Source: Bacteroidota bacterium
GTDB lineage: Bacteria; Bacteroidota; Bacteroidia; Bacteroidales; Porphyromonadaceae
Length of the DNA stretch: 64,000 nucleotides
Reading direction: 5' to 3'
Assembly (NCBI GenBank): GCA_023395395.1
Contig: JAEWZH010000021.1
Span: 124,001 to 188,000 of the forward strand
Within the stretch, counting starts at the first letter, position 1, and the number at the start of each line of letters is the position of its first letter. The notes beneath the pieces were generated by a model. That model had not been told where the DNA came from. It saw nothing but the letters and a program-made list of their open reading frames with translations, and ran no database searches. Of the stretch, positions 60,632 to 64,000 are shown piece by piece. Made by a program: the position numbers and the translations under genes.

Positions 60632-61906
60632 TTAACATTGTGCTTGCTGTAGCCTGATACATCGCTTGGCACAGAGCCAAGTAGCAATCCCGATGATGCT
60701 TCTTACCACGACAAAGGTGAGAGCGGCTCCTATATAGCTCCATTGCTTTGCAAAGAGATAGGAGATAAAAAAGCCTGCTAGAGAACTGTAGAGAACGATC
60801 TTCCTGTTTGTCTTCTCTTGCCCATGGAGCAAGAGATAGTTAGTACCGTAAGCATTCATCATGTACATGAATATGAGAGATACGGACATAATCCGAAGTA
60901 CATGTGCAGAATCTGAAAACTCTGCAGTGTAGAATATGTTGATAATAAGATTTGCTCCGGAGAGTAGTACTAAGACGGAAAAAGTCTGTATGGCAAATGT
61001 TATTCGTCTGAATGTGTAGTGCTTCTCTGGTCGCCTAGCGAGAAATGGGAAGAACACCCGTGAAATCAATGTTGATACTTGATCTGCGATATCAACGAAG
61101 GTGCGCCCACTAGAAAAAAGACCCGAAGCGCTCCCTCCATGAAATGATTGTAAGAATATAGTAGTGGTACTAGAATACAAATTTGGAGCAATGAGTGATA
61201 GGAACACATCCCAGCCCGACTTTAGCGTCTGTATTATGGCTTGCCACGAAATCGGCGTGGGGTAGACTTTATACTTACGTATGATGATGACCTGAGAGAC
61301 GATACCAGCAACCAAAAAACCAAGTGCGGAGAGTGCGGGGTGAAGGATATAATCAGACTCCTTTTTGATAAGCAAAAAAATCAAACCAGTAAAAAGGACT
61401 TTAGAGATAACGTTGACAATAGTAATATACTTCATCTTCTCTATTCCTTGGAAGAACCACTCTGGAAATAGCATGTAACTGGGCACAGTAAGAAAGGTAA
61501 GCCATAACAACAGACGATACTCTCGAAGGAGTGGAATAGTTTCCACAAGAACCATAAAGGTTACCACAGAGATAATCAGCAGCATAAGCTTGGTGTAGAA
61601 TACATTCCAAAAGAGGTGCTGTACATAGTTCATGTCATCCCTATTTTTGGAGAGATCTCTTGTGGCAGTGTAGTTGAAGCCATAGTCTGTTATCGTCACA
61701 AAGTAGACGATAATTGAGTTGGCAAAAGCAATGTCGCCAAACCGAGCTACACCGATGACCCGAGAGAGGTATGGGAGGGTGATCAAAGGTAGAAGGAAAG
61801 ATAAAGTCTTGAGGATAGATAGGGAGGCGAAGTTCTCTATCAATGCACGGGCATCTCGGTTTCCTCGTACTCTATTCACTTGATCTTTGAACTTATTACT
61901 GCTCAT
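60632..61906 (-). CDS. wzx: polysaccharide flippase (Wzx-like)
   Basis: The 424-residue protein has about 12 predicted membrane helices and matches the polysaccharide transporter family (FASLSILKTLSFLLPLITLP, LSRVIGVARFGDIAFANSI). It moves lipid-linked repeating units across the inner membrane for Wzy. It is 13 nt downstream of the arginase-family gene. Confidence 0.92.
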   Translation of the reverse strand: MSSNKFKDQVNRVRGNRDARALIENFASLSILKTLSFLLPLITLPYLSRVIGVARFGDIAFANSIIVYFVTITDYGFNYTATRDLSKNRDDMNYVQHLFWNVFYTKLMLLIISVVTFMVLVETIPLLREYRLLLWLTFLTVPSYMLFPEWFFQGIEKMKYITIVNVISKVLFTGLIFLLIKKESDYILHPALSALGFLVAGIVSQVIIIRKYKVYPTPISWQAIIQTLKSGWDVFLSLIAPNLYSSTTTIFLQSFHGGSASGLFSSGRTFVDIADQVSTLISRVFFPFLARRPEKHYTFRRITFAIQTFSVLVLLSGANLIINIFYTAEFSDSAHVLRIMSVSLIFMYMMNAYGTNYLLLHGQEKTNRKIVLYSSLAGFFISYLFAKQWSYIGAALTFVVVRSIIGIATWLCAKRCIRLQQAQC

Positions 61907-61919
61907 TGATCCCTTAACT

Positions 61920-62816
61920 TCATTGTAGAATTATCTCAAGCACTTGCTCCATAATGGCCTCGCTACAACCATTCTTGTCCAGATTTCTATTAAGTTCTAC
62001 TACATCTATCGATGCCACCAACCCAGACTCCATACAGAGGTGGATCAATTCATAAGCGAGCGCCGGAGTAATGCCATACGGTTCAGGAACTCCCGTCCCT
62101 GGAGCGTATATAGGATCTATTACATCTAAATCAAAGCTAAGATGTATGTGTGAGATCCCTTTTCGCTTAATATCCTCTATTATTTCATGGACGATCTTAT
62201 GCGGAGGATTTAGACGGAGATCCTCTGAGGAGCGTATGTGCAGGTTTAGCTTTTGAGCCGTCTCTTTTTCGCCTTTATCAAGGGCTCTTGTACCCAGGAA
62301 GTAGATGTTCCGTGGTTCCAAGAGAGGGGATGCTCCCCAGAAATTAGCAACGACAGGATCCCCTTTTCCCATAAGATAGGAGAGGTGCATGCCATGCATA
62401 TTACCCGAGTCGGAGGTTCTCTCGGTGTTGAAGTCTCCGTGAGCGTCTATGTAGATAACTGCGTAGTTGTCCCTCCCCTTTGCCAATCCTACTCCTGCAA
62501 TACTGCCAAATGCCATCACGTGGTCACCCCCGACACAGAGGGGGATGTGCTTGTTGAGAATGGAGGATGCGACTTTATCTGCAAAGGGTTTGGATGCCTG
62601 AAGTATTGGCTTTAAAAACTTGATTCTGGGATGCGAAGCATACTTCTGATCAAGGATAGATGCTCTCGGGGGACAGTGCAAATCGCCCAGATCATTCACT
62701 CGATGACACATTGAGGTGTAGCACCCTTTCTCCCGGATCAGGGAGGGGGATCGTTCAGTGCCGTCTTTGTCACACCCTAAGTTGATAGGGAAACCTATAA
62801 TATCAAACGTGCTCAT
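61920..62816 (-). CDS. arginase/agmatinase-family ureohydrolase
   Basis: The 298-residue protein keeps the dimanganese ligands of the arginase fold: GGDHVMAFG (H), DAHGDFNT (D-x-H-x-D) and SFDLDVIDP (D-x-D). It also has HGMHLSYLMG and GTGVPEPYGIT. Arginase would make ornithine and urea from arginine. Agmatinase or formimidoylglutamase activity is possible and cannot be excluded. It overlaps the ATP-grasp gene upstream by 4 nt and lies inside the polysaccharide cluster, unusual for this family. Confidence 0.88.
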   Translation of the reverse strand: MSTFDIIGFPINLGCDKDGTERSPSLIREKGCYTSMCHRVNDLGDLHCPPRASILDQKYASHPRIKFLKPILQASKPFADKVASSILNKHIPLCVGGDHVMAFGSIAGVGLAKGRDNYAVIYIDAHGDFNTERTSDSGNMHGMHLSYLMGKGDPVVANFWGASPLLEPRNIYFLGTRALDKGEKETAQKLNLHIRSSEDLRLNPPHKIVHEIIEDIKRKGISHIHLSFDLDVIDPIYAPGTGVPEPYGITPALAYELIHLCMESGLVASIDVVELNRNLDKNGCSEAIMEQVLEIILQ

Positions 62817-63838
62817 CGCAAGTCAGCTACTCTTTCTTTCAAAGTGAGTTTGTTGTTCTGAAGTAAATCAACAAGGTGCTTTACTCTCAACAATCGAGAG
62901 CAGTGAGTATTGAAATAGCCTTCTTCAAAAACGTATTCTCCTCCGACTTTAATGAAGCGTCCCGGCTTTTCATCAATAAACATCTGCGAATCTAAGTAAG
63001 ATCCAAACATTGATTGTATTTCGTTAATATAGAACTTCCCATCTGTCGTCTCAAAAACATCCATCGCCATTGAATAGAACCCTCCCTTCTTGGTAAGGTC
63101 ATCAACCATATCGAACAGATGCACCGGTGGACGAACCCATCCGACCTTTCCTGAACCGCTCGCAAATTGACCTTTCAGGAGCTTTTGATGGCCAAAAAAA
63201 GAATCCCCAATCTTGATAATTCTCCACTCCCACTTAATCGGTAAGTACTCTTGGACTAACATATAAAAAGCCTGCCTATTTGCAAAGTCAGGGACAGGGA
63301 TGCCCTTTAGTTTGAGCCAGTAGAGATGCCCCGACTTCAGAAAGGTAAATTTTGTCATCGGGAAGAACGAACGAGCCAATCTCATGGCATGAGACTTTGT
63401 CTTCACTATTTTTACTTTTGATGCACCTGCTCCAAAACTTGACTTTACGACAATGGGATAATCGCACTCTGAAAGATAGCTTTTGGCTTCTTTGTAAGAG
63501 GTAAAGACATTCGTTTTACTATGTGGAAATCCGTTGATTTCGAGCCATGCCGCCATATTGCGTTTATTTTCATGGATGTAGATCTCTTGAAAAGAGGGAT
63601 AAATGAACTTTCCCATCTCTTCGGAGATGAAATACAAGCGCTCATCTAGTATCGTCTTGCGTATTTGGATGCCACACGTAGAGGTGCATAGAAATGCATC
63701 GCAATCCGATTGACGCACGTTGTCTATCCAATCAGCAGATAGAATATCAACAACCTCGTAATCTATGCCCAACTCTTCGCAAGCACTTATGTAATACTTA
63801 TACTCGTCGTTGTAAATAGTAAATATACCTAGTTTCAT
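62813..63838 (-). CDS. ATP-grasp ligase
   Basis: The 341-residue protein has an ATP-grasp fold with PIVVKSSFGAGASKVKIVK (phosphate-binding and lysine ligand) near residues 133-151. A metal-binding NEIQSMFGSY lies near 278-287. Members ligate a carboxylate to an amine with ATP. It overlaps the arginase gene by 4 nt, suggesting one pathway. In a polysaccharide locus it could amidate a uronic acid with an amino acid or polyamine. Both the substrate and product are unknown. Confidence 0.85.
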   Translation of the reverse strand: MKLGIFTIYNDEYKYYISACEELGIDYEVVDILSADWIDNVRQSDCDAFLCTSTCGIQIRKTILDERLYFISEEMGKFIYPSFQEIYIHENKRNMAAWLEINGFPHSKTNVFTSYKEAKSYLSECDYPIVVKSSFGAGASKVKIVKTKSHAMRLARSFFPMTKFTFLKSGHLYWLKLKGIPVPDFANRQAFYMLVQEYLPIKWEWRIIKIGDSFFGHQKLLKGQFASGSGKVGWVRPPVHLFDMVDDLTKKGGFYSMAMDVFETTDGKFYINEIQSMFGSYLDSQMFIDEKPGRFIKVGGEYVFEEGYFNTHCSRLLRVKHLVDLLQNNKLTLKERVADLR

Positions 63839-63845
63839 TGGTTTT

Positions 63846-64000
63846 TCAGTCTATACATTGTGCTATTGAGGTGAGTCCGTAGAAAGCTGGGATCCCCGAT
63901 TTGAACGGAGCATTCAGATCCTCACTATGGAGGATTAACTTATTGTCTTTATCTATGATTCGTTCTTTCCTTACTTCTTGTGCCCATCTCAGGATAGCAT
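63846..64000 (-). CDS. C-terminal end of an unidentified protein (cut by window edge)
   Basis: The last 50 codons end with LILHSEDLNAPFKSGIPAFY and GLTSIAQCID, then TGA at 63848-63846. It lies 7 nt before the ATP-grasp gene and is read in the same direction, so it belongs to the same operon. I do not recognise the family from this tail. Confidence 0.6.
   Translation of the reverse strand, partial: AILRWAQEVRKERIIDKDNKLILHSEDLNAPFKSGIPAFYGLTSIAQCID

Overview
The window looks like chromosomal core plus some accessory DNA from a member of the Bacteroidales, most likely a Porphyromonas species. The evidence is (i) promoters of the Bacteroidetes type (TTTG, 19-20 nt, TAnnTTTG) and weak ribosome-binding sites, (ii) Bacteroidales-type proteins (DUF4292 lipoprotein, HxxxCxxC anti-sigma factor, fused gamma/alpha 2-oxoglutarate:ferredoxin oxidoreductase, glycine-lipid acyltransferases, EF-G paralog), and (iii) the gene order sucD-4hbD-abfT-nifU-abfD, which I recall from P. 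gingivalis. Species was not determined.

Layout. 1-1.3 kb: rplR (cut by the window edge), rplF and rpsH on the minus strand. The cluster is broken upstream of rpsH, where rpsN would be expected, and has its own promoter. 1.7-2.6 kb: a lone family 2 glycosyltransferase. 2.9-3.0 kb: an array of 22-bp palindromic units holding a perfect 32-bp inverted repeat. 3.1-16.5 kb: the classic transcription/translation block, transcribed leftward from tRNA-Tyr, tRNA-Gly and tRNA-Thr through tuf, tRNA-Trp, secE, nusG, rplK, rplA, rplJ and rplL to rpoB and rpoC. 16.9-25.9 kb: a seven-gene leftward operon (abfD, nifU-like, abfT, 4hbD, sucD, korA, korB) that leads from 2-oxoglutarate or succinyl-CoA to crotonyl-CoA, preceded by a clear cobalamin riboswitch. 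26.0-26.1 kb: a second 22-bp array. 26.3-36.2 kb, rightward: folC, an exported Ntn-hydrolase, rplM-rpsI-rpsB-tsf, then an operon of a hypothetical protein, rsmI, a coiled-coil lipoprotein, a YjjG-like phosphatase, an L,D-transpeptidase and crcB. 36.3-38.4 kb, leftward: an EF-G paralog lacking the catalytic histidine. 38.7-38.85 kb: a third periodic array. 39.1-42.8 kb: an ECF sigma factor, zinc-type anti-sigma factor, DUF417 membrane protein, exported MsrA-MsrB fusion and spondin-like lipoprotein, in one tight unit. 43-49.7 kb: a TPR protein, DUF4292 lipoprotein and EnvC-like protein, then ribF, glsA and glsB. 49.7-51.1 kb: a serine-type sulfatase. 51.2-64 kb, leftward: an extracellular polysaccharide locus with export proteins (wza/wzc), an initiating phosphotransferase, an epimerase, two GT4 enzymes, a Wzy-like polymerase, an HU-like protein, a Wzx flippase, an arginase-family protein and an ATP-grasp ligase.

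How the genes may work together. The most informative signal is the cobalamin riboswitch directly on the 4-hydroxybutyrate operon. Its -7/-33 promoter places the transcript start at the first base of the aptamer. Because the competing succinate-to-propionate route needs adenosylcobalamin (methylmalonyl-CoA mutase), this arrangement would turn on the B12-independent butyrate branch when B12 is scarce. This is an inference from sequence. Other items of interest are the putative oxidative-stress (methionine sulfoxide repair) sigma-factor unit, three arrays of TATA-centred units spaced 22-23 bp apart, an arginase next to an ATP-grasp ligase inside a polysaccharide locus, and two possible frameshifts in that locus.
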